This document shows, piece by piece, positions 36,401 through 47,483 of a DNA stretch of 64,000 bases (its first letter is position 1; each line of letters opens with the position of its first letter). The stretch comes from Aristolochia californica. Taxonomy: Eukaryota > Streptophyta > Magnoliopsida > Piperales > Aristolochiaceae. A program made the translations under genes and the position numbers. Under the pieces are notes generated by a model, which worked only from the letters and a program-made list of their open reading frames with translations, was not told the DNA's origin and did not search any database. Where the stretch lies: NCBI GenBank assembly GCA_029961685.1, contig JARWKL010000016.1:13584157-13648156 (forward strand), in the 5' to 3' direction.

Positions 36401-38235
36401 AAAAATTAAAATAGAAAATATTTACTAAAATAGTGATGTGTATAGTAGAATGTGGATATCCATTGACATAAATGAATGCTACTTTTAGTCATGGTAAAAT
36501 GGTCTCATGCCTAGAGAAATACTAATTTAGTGAGAGAACACGCCAGTGAAACATGAATTTATCACAAATGTTATTACCTGATAAAGAATAATTGATTGGT
36601 TAGGAATAAAAAAAAAGATTATCATATTGTTTATTGAAATGTTGCAATCAAATATAAATGAATTAAAATAAAAAAAAAAGATAAAGTAGAATATTAGAGA
36701 TGTGAGAACAATTAGAATATAAAGTATTAGAGATTTCATAAAGCATAAAATTACTCTTTAATGATTAAGATAAAATAATATTAAAATTTTAAAAATTAAA
36801 AATAAATAGTAGTAAAAAGGGGAAATGGAGATATCTAATTATATTTTTAAATGTTGCACTCAAATATAGACCATTCTTACTGAATTTCTCTTGACTCGGT
36901 TCACTTAAATTTCTTTGTTTTCTATCTTACTGCCCACAATCCCCTCCCTCTATTTTTATGCATGCACACGGACACACACACACCTCCTCTCTCCCCGTAG
37001 CCCTCGTCTCCCCCTCAACCCAATACACAATACAATGATTTTTTTTTTAAATAAATATGTATAATAGAGAGATTTTTTTTTTTTTTTTTAAAAAAAAGCA
37101 ACTTGTCCCTAGAGAAATCCTCTTCACAAAGAGAGAATTATCATTATGAGTAGGGGGAGTTGATGGGTGAATTGCCGGTAGAGTTGGGATCATAGCAACG
37201 AGTTGGTGACAATGAGAAAGAAAGGAAATGGGGGAGGAAGTTGAGGCTATTTTCTTAGTTGTTCACATAGGAAGACACCTTCGCGACCTTGCCACCTTGT
37301 CTCTAGTTGACCCATCTGGATCGATCCAGGGAGTTAATTTTAAAAAACTTGGTTAGCTAATTGGTTGTGATTGATTTTCGGGTCTTTATGTTATTAGATT
37401 TAGTGGAGACGTTGGATCTCATAACATTGATAAATATAATAAAATCAATAAAAAATCTAAACTGAAAAATCATGCATAAATATAAGAAATAAATATCAAG
37501 CTTACTAAAACATGTAATGAAGCCAAATATTGAATATTTATCTATGTAAATAAATTAATTGTAAAATAAAAAAAACTTACTAAAACATGCATTGAAGCCA
37601 AATATTGAATATTTATCCATGTAAATAAATTTAAATAAATCAATATGTCAGTATAATCTTTCCTGTGGGCTTAGATTATAATACACAAACAATTTCTATT
37701 ACTTTATGATGGGATCAAAATTTGTCTATAAAAAAATTTCTAAGCTTATGGGCAACTAGAATTTTTCTTATAGTATTTTTGTCTCATCCTGATTAATCAC
37801 TTAAACATTTACACTATGGGGTTAAATAATTATATCTCCATAATTAATCACAATTTTTTATGTCATTAACTTTAATCACAATTTTTTATGTCATTAACTT
37901 TATGTGACTAAGTTTAATGTCACTAGATATTTTCACAATTAAGAATGTTGTGGCTATTACTCAATTATTCAAATGTAAACAAAAATATGACATTAAGATA
38001 ATTGACTAAAATTGATGCTAATTATTAATTCCTTATATTTAGGTCACCAAAAATATGTATAGAAAATTAAGTATGCATAAAAGCCTAAATAAAATTTTCA
38101 TAGATATGCATTTATAAATTCATATTTGCAAATAAAATTATTTAATTCATACGAAGTAAATGAGAAATGGCATAAAAAACAAATATACTGATTTTCTAAT
38201 TATTCAAATATCTATTACGTGTATCCAGAGATTTC
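33481..38235. other. AT-rich intergenic region
   Basis: No gene was found in 4.7 kb. It holds a MITE (34649-34820), a TG-rich microsatellite just left of it, a short TA run near 36019-36038, T-rich runs near 37040-37090, a 75-bp direct duplication (units at 37501 and 37576) and a 28-bp duplication near 37850-37910. Composition is very AT-rich from about 35900 to 36800. The short open frames here are low-complexity and not supported. Confidence 0.6.
34649..34820. mobile_element. MITE with 38-bp terminal inverted repeats
   Basis: 172 bp. The first 38 bases (starting GGCTGATCCAATACG) are repeated inverted, with about three mismatches, at 34783-34820. The middle has three short degenerate units containing GAGATAGT. 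A clear target-site duplication is not visible, so the superfamily is left open. No transposase is encoded. Confidence 0.85.
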
Positions 38236-38345
38236 ACTCAAGGTGAGATGGATTAGAGGTCGTTTTCTTAATTTTTTAGTTGAGGTCGTGGATTCAAATC
38301 TCACACTCAATAATAAAATTTCTGCTTTTTTTTTCTTTCTTTTTT
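38236..38345 (+). repeat. SINE-like fragment with T-rich tail
   Basis: GATGGATTAGAGGT followed by GTGGATTCAAATCTCAC resembles the A and B boxes of a tRNA-derived SINE. The piece ends in a T-rich stretch. It lies upstream of an F-box-like pseudogene. Ends are approximate. Confidence 0.4.
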
Positions 38346-38530
38346 TTCTTAGGATTTCGGAGTCGACCATGCAAGCCTGAATCAACTCAGTTCAAACCCT
38401 GGAGATCTACTTCAATCTCCAACCTTGCGCTGACCTCCGTCACCACCTTGACACCGGGCACGATATATGTACACCCAACAAACAAAAATTTCCTCCACAG
38501 ATTTTAAATCCACAAAGCCAAGAAAGCACG

Positions 38531-38815
38531 ATGGAGGCTCCATTGTTGGGAGGCCTCAACGAACTCCAATGGACTGTGAGAGAAATCCTTTGATTCAAGA
38601 CCATCTGCAAGCTCTGGCGGAACATTGCCTCCAAGTCCACCTTCCTCAAAATTCACACAAGCAAAGTTCCCTCGTTACGCCCAGTGGTCATCATCAGCTA
38701 TGAAGACCTGGACCAAGGAAAGTATCTCCACTACGCTGGTGTCTCAAACGAACTGATGTGCTTCCAAAATCTCAACAAATCCTTTACCATCACCAAACCA
38801 ACCCTTCACAAATAG
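38531..38815 (+). pseudogene. F-box-like protein fragment
   Basis: From the ATG at 38531 the frame reads MEAPLLGGLNELQWTVREI, a stop near 38591, then FKTICKLWRNIASKSTF, which is the typical second half of an F-box (FK-VCK-W--I-S-S-F), and on through PSLRPVVIISYEDLD to a stop at 38813-38815. F-box proteins bind SKP1 in SCF ubiquitin ligases. The start of the F-box is degraded and the repeat or lectin part expected downstream is absent. About 95 codons compared with the usual 300-400, so a relic. The family call rests on this one motif. Confidence 0.55.
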
Positions 38816-39472
38816 TTCCGTCTCCCACCAGTTCACCTTCCATCGCATAACCTAGCTTCTGCTATATCCCCTATGCAGAGGAATACAAAGATGCCAAAGA
38901 ACAAAGATGTCGAAGAGGGAAAACGCCGAAGAATGAAGATGTCGAAGAAGGAAGACGCCTCTCGAATTGCTGATTTGCTACTCCTCGAAATCGAAGCCCG
39001 AAAATAGAACAAAAAGTCGAAGAGAGGGAAGGAAGGTTTACCGAAAATATTAAGGCTCAACTTGAAATTACTTGTTAAGTAACAAGTCGGCTTGAGAGCT
39101 GCTGAACTAAACCGTGGTTCGCCAAACCTCATCTCGAACTCAGTTCGAGTTTGGGATTTTTCGAGTTTAATCGAGTCGGGACCAAACCGAGCTCAAACTA
39201 TTTGTGAACCAGCTCGGTTGGATGCCACTCCTATGCAGGGGTGAGATGGTCCAAAACCCTAATGCAAGGACATGTTTTTTTGACTTTTTTAGAATATATA
39301 CCTTAATTTTTAAATATTTTATCTTGAAATTTATATGATTTTCTTTATAAACTATTATATGACACAAGATTAAGATTTAGATTGAAAAAGCCGTCAATCT
39401 TTTTTTATTCTTTTCAAAAGTTCAAAACCAGGTTTTTTTTCTTTACATGATATAATCAAGGATTTCTCGATT

Positions 39473-39521
39473 CTCATTTCTCATTTCTCATTTCTCATTT
39501 CTCATTTCTCATTTCTCATTT
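39473..39521. repeat. Seven copies of CTCATTT
   Basis: A perfect 7-bp tandem array about 150 bp upstream of the probable TATA box of the RETICULATA-RELATED gene. Confidence 0.95.
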
Positions 39522-39671
39522 CTACACTCACCTAGGCGACTTCACAGACCTCAGTCGTCTCTCTACGTATGTGGTATCGCTACTAACGACCAACCACGCC
39601 AACTCGCCGCCGAAACATGTGTCGTCTACTCAGTTTCTGCAAATTCTAGGGCACGCATAGCATCTAAACCG

Positions 39672-39678
39672 TATAAAT
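39672..39678 (+). promoter_or_regulatory. Probable TATA box of the RETICULATA-RELATED gene
   Basis: TATAAAT lies 119 bp before the start codon, which would give a leader of about 85 bases. No other core promoter element was recognised. Confidence 0.5.
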
Positions 39679-39790
39679 CAGTGGCTCTGTGGCACTGCCT
39701 GTAACTTCTCCTTTGCTGTCCTGCTCTGCCACACTTTTTTCTCTGCTCCACCACCGAACCTGTAACGTAGCTTCCTTCCGAGTTCCTCCA

Positions 39791-42700
39791 ATGGCGGCAG
39801 CGGCCTCGTCTTCCTGCCACTTCCTTCCCTCTACTTACCAGCGTTTCTCAGTCCTCGATCGCATCGACGCGCCTTCGTCTCTCCAGGTCTCCTCCCCAGC
39901 CCCCTCTTTCCCGTCCTTGACTTTCACTGCGTGGCCTCTTTGCTCTAAGAAACCGGCATTTGTTGTTTTCTCCACGGGAGGGGGAGGAAATGGGGGGGCT
40001 GGCGGCGGTGGACGTGGTGGCGACGGCGACGGTCATGATGGAGAGGCGGGAGATAGGAACCGGAAGGAGGCCTTGTTGGCGCTCGCGGAGATTGGGAGGA
40101 GTTTGGATAGTCTGCCCAAGGATTTCGCTGCGGCTATTGATACTGGGAAGGTGCCTGGAGTTATTGTACATAGATTTACCGATTTGGAGAAGTCAGTGGT
40201 GATGAGGTGGTTAATGCAGTTTGGGGGGTTTAAGGAGAGGCTTCTTGCGGATGATCTCTTCCTCGCTAAAGTGGCTATGGAATGTGGGGTCGGAATCTTC
40301 ACAAAGGTCATTTTTTCCCCCGAAGCTCCGTCTCTTCAGTCTCTCCCTCAAACATTTACCATGTACCGAGCTCGATGGAATCGAGGAATTGCCCATTGCA
40401 GTTCTCATTTTACTTTGCTTTGTAGTGAGATTGATGATCTATCAAAACAGATGATTTCAGCTCGGTATGTGATTCTAATATTATGACGATTAGCATGGCT
40501 GATTTTGATGCATGGATTCTTTAGTCGTATAAATGCGACTGCAACATACTGAAGATTGCAGTCATAGCTTGACTTAGAAACTAATTGGCATTTGTTGGTT
40601 AAATGTTATAGTATTCTTTCTATGTCCGCTTTCAACAACATGACAAACAGCATCAAGAACTTTTTCTGTTTTGTCCAATAAGTTTTAGAATATTGTGCTT
40701 CACCTTTTCAAAAAAAAAATATTGTGCTTCTGCAAATATGCACAAGAAATAAGTTGTTTCCAGTTTTCTCCTTAAGGCACCTTCCTAATGCGCTGATAGG
40801 GGTGAACATCCCATGTCATTTCCTGCATTCACTATGCTGTAAAAGTAGTGCACTGCTCCTCAAACATAACCAGAACTTTCACACTACATCAGTGCTTCTT
40901 TTTGTTTTATATGAAAGGAGGCTGTTTTGATTGAAGAAGTGTTTATGTAACTTTGCTGCTCAATTTTTATTCAAAAAGTATTAGACTGAAATATAAATAT
41001 CTTAAGAAACTTTTTTTTTTTTAATTTTGTGAAGCTGATATAATTTAGTACAGTGATTGTGGATGGTAGACTATTTTTTAGTGTTTAGTCAATTAAAAGA
41101 GAGTTAAATCTAGTTAAATTACATCTTTCAGACTGCTGCAGAGTGGGAACGACGGAGAGAAAATTTCATTAAGGAGCTAGATTTTGTTGTGGCGGATGTG
41201 GTATGCTTCTTTAATGCTCACTGATTTTGTTTAAGCTGGCTGTACCTTTTGTGTTCTTTTGTGGCATTGAAAGCTATACTATGAAGTTCTGAATGAGTCT
41301 TGTATTGACCCAAATTGACTGCCTTGAACTTTTAACAGTATTAATATCTATATTCTTGTTATTGGTTGGTAAATGTAAGATCCATAATAAATGACAAATG
41401 CTTTCTCCAAAAATTGTAGTTACTTCAGTCTCTTGGCAAAAATTCTGAAACTTGTAAAACTGAGATTTAGAGTTCTTGGGAAAGGTTAAAAAGCTGCAGT
41501 TCTCTGTCAGAAGGCTATCCTCATCTTTCTCCTGGGTGGAAACACTGATAGAAGTAAAAAGAAATAGTTTTTGCCTCGTTCATCTGGTAGTTATGGGTGT
41601 GCTATGGTCTGGTATGTGTAACTGTCTATGTAGGATTGAGTCAATGACACATAGTTTGGAATGAGCATCATAAGTGTCCTCTCTCTCTCTCTCTCTCTCA
41701 GAGTTACTAACCCATATTCACCTTTCTTATATTTTCAATGGGCTAAGTTTTTTTATTTGAATTAATGGATTTAATTACATTTCATGTGTGAAATCATGAT
41801 GACTAAGATTGTGAGGCTTTCTGAAGTGTTGTGAAAAATAGGATTGACCTACCTTTTTAAAAAAAAAGAACAAGGATCGATTACCTTTTTTCTTTTAGAA
41901 AAAGGATTGACCTAAGTCTTAATGTGAATTCTTTAATTGCTGTTTATGTTTAAAAATCATATGCTAACCCATTTAGAGCAATAAACTGACATATGAATAT
42001 GGGGTTGTCACGGTCTTGGAATCATTCCTTCTTTAGAGTATAGTGTTACCAATTTGTCAAATTTACCTAAGAAGCAGATGCTAGACTTTTCTCAGTAAAT
42101 GCCCCAGAATAAAAGGACCACAAAGTTAATGTTACCATACTTTGGAATTTATATAAGTTAGGATTTATATTAACATTTGTTGTATAGATACTTACATGTA
42201 TATAGGTTAATTAGAAAGGGATTAGTTGGGCTGGGTTGTATGGTATTTAGCCCATGGATTTTGTAATTGACCTAACCCTAAGTTTAAATAGAAAAGAATA
42301 AGAGGGAAGCAGCACTCCCATTTTTCCAGCCTCTCTCGTGTCTTGCTGTTCACGGTGAACTCAAAGCTTGAAGCTCTTGTTCTTGGCTGTTCCGTCAGCC
42401 TCCTTTGGTGGTGTTTCTGCCCACGGAAACTCAGAGCTTGGAGCTCTTGTTCTTGGCTGTTCCGTCAGCCTCCTTTGGTGGTGTTCCTGTCCACGGAAAC
42501 TCAGAGCTTGGAGCTCTTGTTCTTGGCTGTTCTGTCAGCCTTCAGTGGTGGCTGTTGCTGCTCTCTCCAGCAACTCCGTTGGCTGTTCTCATCAGCCTTT
42601 ATTCAACTAGAAAACTTTGTCAGTTCAAGGGAATGGAAATAATTTGTAGGTATTCATTAATGATTTATAGTGTTCTCGAGTAAACTTTGTTTGAAACTCC

Positions 42701-45700
42701 TTAAGAAATGTATGCTGAAGGGATTGATGAAAGGTTGCTCTTTTTTACTCCCCCAGGAACATTCAACTTTCAGATAGTGGAAGCTTTTGAACTCTTTTAG
42801 GACTTAAAGGGATGTAACTAGTGTTTTTCAAGGTGGCCCACTGTTTCACATGATTGGTAATGTCGGTGGCCGAAATTGAGGTTGTTGTAAGAGTTGATGA
42901 AATATTGACATTCTGTAGTGGTTTATTGGTCCCAGCATACAATATATATGCCGGGGCTTATCCTTTGATATGTATCAAGTTTCAATATTAGCCATAACCA
43001 GCCTGTATGGAGTAAGACAATACTAATTTAGAATAAGATACATGTCTGATGCAAGGTCAACAGAGACTGCATATGGATGATGCTTATCAAATTTTCGGCA
43101 TTGGAGAGAGGCCTCAACCCCTCCCCCCCCACCAAAAAAAAAAATCCTTCTCTGCTTGGTAGATTTACTGTATCTATGTTGTTGTTAGTCGATTTTTCCT
43201 TTCTTTGTATTCTTTGCAGTTCAGGATCTTAATTTGCATTTTGCTTTCCTTTTGAATTCTGAAAAATGTTTGTATACAATTATGTACTTGGTTACAAGTT
43301 TGTGCTATTGAAAATTTTCAAAAAGATTTTACTCTATAGGGAAAAGGAGGTTTTCATGAAAACATTGAAAAGTAACCTGTTGAAGTCCAGATGATTACCC
43401 AGTGCGTTGCTCTCACCTAGTTGTCTATAAGGTGACATGTACTTGGTGGCCAGCCTTTATAATTTTTAAGCCTCCATTGCTGTTGGAAATAGTTCTGTTC
43501 CCTTTGATAAATGCCCAAGGAGTTATATGGTAAATCTGTAGAGGTTAGATAACTTCTTACCTGTTTTAAAATGTGGTAGTATCTGTTTTTGGATTGTCTA
43601 TTTGAATGTTTTGCTGTTTCTATTAACAGTTGCTTTTAGTTTACTTGAATGCTAATTTACCTTTCCTCTTAGGTGATGGCCATAATTGCTGATTTTATGC
43701 TTGTTTGGCTCCCTGCTCCAACTGTTTCTCTTCGGCCATCTCTTGCAGTCAGTGCAGGACCAATCGCAAAGTTCTTTCATGGTTGTCCTGACAATGCTTT
43801 CCAGGTAGTGTTCCAGTAGTTGTTGAACCTGTCCTTGTGGTGGTTCACTGCTTAATAAATTGCTTACCTAGTACTAATTATGTAATCCACTGGTTGTTTT
43901 CTGCAGGTTGCTTTGGCAGGAACACATTACTCATTTTTACAAAGAATAGGTGCAATTGTGGTATGTAATTGTACCAAATCTATTACTGTGATGTTTAAAA
44001 AACAAGTGGGTTTTTGCTCTTGAAAATTCCACAAATTGATTGAACTGCATTTATGAAACTTAATTTGTGCCCTGCAGCGTAATGGATCAAAGCTTTTTGT
44101 TGTGGGAACTACTGCCTCTCTGGTATGTCAACTTTCTGTACAAATTAGATGTTTCAGTTCCTTTCTTTCCTGTGTATGTGCTTCTTGGCAGTAGTTAATG
44201 GGTTTTTGTTGGTTCTTAGTCTTTTCATGTTAATTGTACTTGAGCAGTCCGGCCAATTGAATACATATTTGGGCTCTTAAAGCATCTCCTATGTATTGAT
44301 CCTTAGTTGTCATTGAGTCTTTCTAATATTTCAGGCTAGGTTATCAAATTCATGAGGAAAACAATGAAATACATGAAATTGTGTTCATGAAATATCATGT
44401 TTTGATTGTCTTGTCAAGGATCTAACTTGACCGAAATAACAAAGAACTGGGAGTGATAATGATTTGGATGGAGGTGGTGAAGAAAGACTTGAAGAATGGT
44501 TGACCTAGCTGATGATAAAGAAGCAGAACGGAGGACTCGTATAGCTCACCCAACATAGTTGGAACAAGTTCTGATGAGGGTGGTGGTGTCTGTATGCTTT
44601 CTTGACAGCTTAAATAATCTCATTGTTGAAGTTTTTGGGCTACTAGCATTGATGAATGAGCTTCCATCTGACTGGGATGCTGGATGCAACTGAATTGCTA
44701 TACAGTCTGGAAACTACTTCTCAATTTATTTTATTGCTTTTAGTCATAAATTATTTTCTTTTTTGAGAAGTTTTTTCCTTGGGAGCTATTTTTTGCTCAC
44801 AACAAAGTTAACTACTTGACATGTATACATTTTAGAGTAGATTACAGTATTCTCAACAGTCCCTGAAGTTTTACATGGTACATGTCTAAAATGTTGTAGT
44901 TATTCATTGGAAAATTTAGCAATAATTGCTGTAGGAGCTCAGTGATCAAATCATCTTGATGCTTTAACATGGTTGCGTTTTTGCCCAGGTTGGAACTGCT
45001 GCAACAAATGCCTTAATTAAGGCAAGAAAAACGGTTGACAAGGCATTTGCTGGAGAAGCAGAGGATGTTCCTATTCTTTCAACCAGTGTGGCTTATGGTG
45101 TCTATATGGCTGTTTCTAGCAACCTTAGGTATGTGGCTCTAACATTCTCATTTTGCTACCATTCTTTTATGTCTCAATATCCTGTAAGTCTTCATGAGGA
45201 AATAGCTGGCCACCAGAACTACCCACGGCATTTACTGCAACGATACACATCATTTTATCATTCTAAAAAGGTAAAGAAAAAGAAACTCATGACATTATTA
45301 AGTAATTTCAGAAACCTATCATTTACTCAGTTTTATCACCATTCAGAAAAAAAAAAAAAAAACAAAAAACAAAAGACTTATGGTTTCGGCAGTTGAGAAA
45401 GTGTGGTTGTTAGATGACACATAAAATGGTCTCATCTACGAATGAAGAAGTAGAAACTACAGAAAAGCTTTGTTGTTCGTCCAAATTTAGAATATGAACA
45501 CAACCTCATCTGTAAGAAGCCTTTCTTCCTAACCGGGGATCTCAGGTTTAAATCCCAAATTCCATATTTACCTGCAGATAAAATGTAAAGAGGATAGATG
45601 GGCTCAGAGACAAATCTCACCTTCACCTGCGGGAAAATTATGCAGAGGATAGAGGTGCTCGGATAATCTACTAAACTATTTGCTCAATTCATCTGTTCAA

Positions 45701-45969
45701 CAGGTACCAAGTACTGGCTGGTGTGGTGGAACAAAGAATTTTGGAGCCAATGCTTCATCAACACAAACTTCTATTAAGTGCAATGTGCTTTGCTTTCCGG
45801 ACGGGGAACACATTCTTGGGATCATTACTGTGAGTTTCCTTGTTTTTTTCTTCTTTTCGTGACTGAGCCGAAGGTTAGTAGAGTTTTCCAACTAACACCG
45901 AATGTCATGGACCTGTACAGGTGGGTGGACTACACATGCTGGATCGGGATTCAAAAGGTTCGCGAGTAA
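39791..45969 (+). CDS. RETICULATA-RELATED protein (DUF3411), chloroplastic, RER5/RER6-like, eight coding exons
   Basis: Coding exons: 39791-40306, 41132-41200, 43673-43804, 43907-43960, 44078-44122, 44989-45128, 45704-45829, 45921-45969. All introns are GT-AG and the frame is kept for 376 residues. Residues 1 to about 55 are Ser/Pro-rich like a transit peptide. A Gly-rich linker covers 61-84, and the DUF3411 domain runs from about 110 to 372 (MRWLMQFGGFKERLLADD at 138-155, EWERRRENF in exon 2, hydrophobic IIADFMLVWLPAP in exon 3, AYGVYMAVSSNLRYQ across exons 6-7, WVDYTCWIGIQK at the end). RETICULATA-family proteins sit in plastid membranes and affect leaf mesophyll development; their biochemical role is unknown. 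The start is the first ATG in frame; upstream frame lacks an ATG. The first intron donor (GTCATT) is weak. No stops or frameshifts were found, so it is probably functional. Confidence 0.93.
41679..41699. repeat. CT microsatellite in intron 2
   Basis: About ten CT units within the second intron of the RETICULATA-RELATED gene. Confidence 0.9.
42160..42640 (+). repeat. Possible solo LTR in intron 2
   Basis: The stretch looks like an LTR: a TTTAAATAGAAAAG TATA-type site near 42282, followed by a less AT-rich, pyrimidine-rich downstream part unlike the rest of the intron. I could not place TG/CA ends or a target-site duplication. Confidence 0.35.
42372..42548. repeat. 70-bp minisatellite, about 2.5 copies, in intron 2
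   Basis: Units start AGCTCTTGTTCTTGGCTG at 42372, 42442 and 42512; the first two are nearly identical, the third is partial. All three frames across it stay open for 80 or more codons, which is a result of the repeat and not evidence of coding. Confidence 0.95.
44465..44556 (+). pseudogene. LINE-like ORF2 C-terminal remnant in intron 5
   Basis: WMEVVKKDLKN followed after a one-base shift by DLADDKEAERRTRIAHPT resembles the conserved C-terminal end of plant non-LTR retrotransposon reverse transcriptase proteins. Only about 30 residues remain. No poly-A tail or target-site duplication was seen. Confidence 0.45.
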
Positions 45970-47359
45970 GATGCTTGTAAGATTCATGGGTAGACACAAT
46001 TTTTTGACTCCTGTCATTGAAAAGGGAAAAAAAGGAATCGATTCTTGATTCAAGTTACATGTGAACAAGACAATTGATCTCTGTGGAAGGTGTTGAAATA
46101 GTAACAGTTTTGGGATGCAAACCACCGAGAGTTCCGTCAAGATTCCCCAAGTTGATGCTGCTGAAGCAAGGTCTATCTCTCGACTAAAATGCAATTCAAT
46201 CAGTTTGGTTTCAGAATTTGGTGAAAGTGCCACCTTGGACTTTCTTTTTTGCCTCTTTTTCGGATTCCCTGATTGATTATGGTTGAATTTCTTGGTTTGT
46301 CCATGGGATGCAAGTTGACATTATTTTTAATCGAGCCATTTCTGAGCAGTTGGTGTCATTAAAGATGAGAGATGGGTTCACTTGTGGCTGCCTGAAAGAA
46401 TTCTAATTCGTATGCTATATACTCTCTAGTATCCTATAATCGTATGATTCGTATGCTATATACCCTCTAGTATCCTATAATCTTATGTTATTATTTTATT
46501 TTCTTTTATTTTTAAATGCAACAAGCTGCAACTATATTGGATTTGACTTACGATTAAGAGTATTCAGGGTTCAAGTCTCCCTAGGTTCAGGGTAACCAAA
46601 GTGTAGAAATGTAGATTTCTCTTCAACTGGGGGAGTTTGTTCAAGCTGGATTTGAGTTTTATAAACTATTTATATGAATGTGAACCATTTTGTAAACCAT
46701 TCAAAAATAATAATGTGTTACTACAAAGTCTGTGAAAGTATGGGGAAAAGGGTTAAAAAAGAAATACATGTAATGAAAACATCATATTTCAGACTATCAT
46801 ATGCTTTTGGCTTAAATCTAGGTCAGACTCTTTCTGAATAAATTTTTGAAGGGCTGGACAAGTTGAAATATGTTCAGATCTGCCAAAAACTGGTCCAAGT
46901 AACTTGCATCTAGGTTATATGAGGGCTTATTCTCAGCCCATTCAGGATTGAGAACTTAGAATCTCCTCCTAAGATTGGCTGAGAAGCGTGAAAATAGCAA
47001 AATAAAGGTTCCAAGTAAGTTTCATAGCAAATGAGCTCTGTTCTGTAATGTTTTTTGTTTGCAATTTAAAAAAGGCTATCACATGCCGTAGAATATTTTC
47101 CTTCGTGAATAAAACAAGCTCCACACATGAGGAACCTTCTTCATCTATTTCTTTCTTTCCAAATCTCCCAACTTTTCTATAGTTCAATTATCGAAACATT
47201 CAGAGAGCCATTTAAAAACCTTTCAAACGCAGTTTTCCTAATTGTTTTCGTCGAAATGCCATTTGAAGTTTGAACTGAAAACCATCTCAGGGTATCCATC
47301 CTCTAAAATCAGGAATGTGTTTCCTTTTTTCTTTCTTTCCGAACTGATTTCTTTTGAAT
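45970..47359. other. 3' flank of the RETICULATA-RELATED gene
   Basis: The 3' untranslated region should lie in the first few hundred bases; I could not place a poly-A site. A 41-bp direct duplication (units at 46406 and 46447) and a possible SINE B box (GGGTTCAAGTCTCCC near 46568) are present. No further gene was found. Confidence 0.5.
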
Positions 47360-47479
47360 GGATAGGAAGCTTTATACGAGGGGTTAATAGAGCGATTTCT
47401 ACAATCACACGAATCTCGCGATTTTAAACAATCTATTTATAATAATGTATATCTTCTTGATTTCTCAATCTTCTCAACA
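47360..47479 (-). repeat. 3' LTR of copia G, left boundary unresolved
   Basis: The right boundary (minus-strand start TGTTGAGAAG at 47479) is set by the adjoining purine tract. The LTR probably extends further left, perhaps to about 47240, but no second LTR is available for comparison. Confidence 0.65.
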
Positions 47480-47483
47480 CTCC

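Noticed and set aside
39689..39790. Upstream extension of the RETICULATA-RELATED frame
   Set aside because: The frame is open upstream but position 39689 is GTG, not ATG. The first in-frame ATG is at 39791, and it gives a good transit-peptide-like start.
42343..42683. Three overlapping plus-strand frames of 80-99 codons in intron 2
   Set aside because: They are open only because the 70-bp repeat lacks stops in each frame. They have no domain and lie between well-supported exons.
45520..45660. Possible minus-strand SINE in intron 6
   Set aside because: GGTTTAAATCCC resembles a B box, and a motif with ACCTGC and AGAGGATAG is duplicated, but no A box, tail or target-site duplication could be placed.
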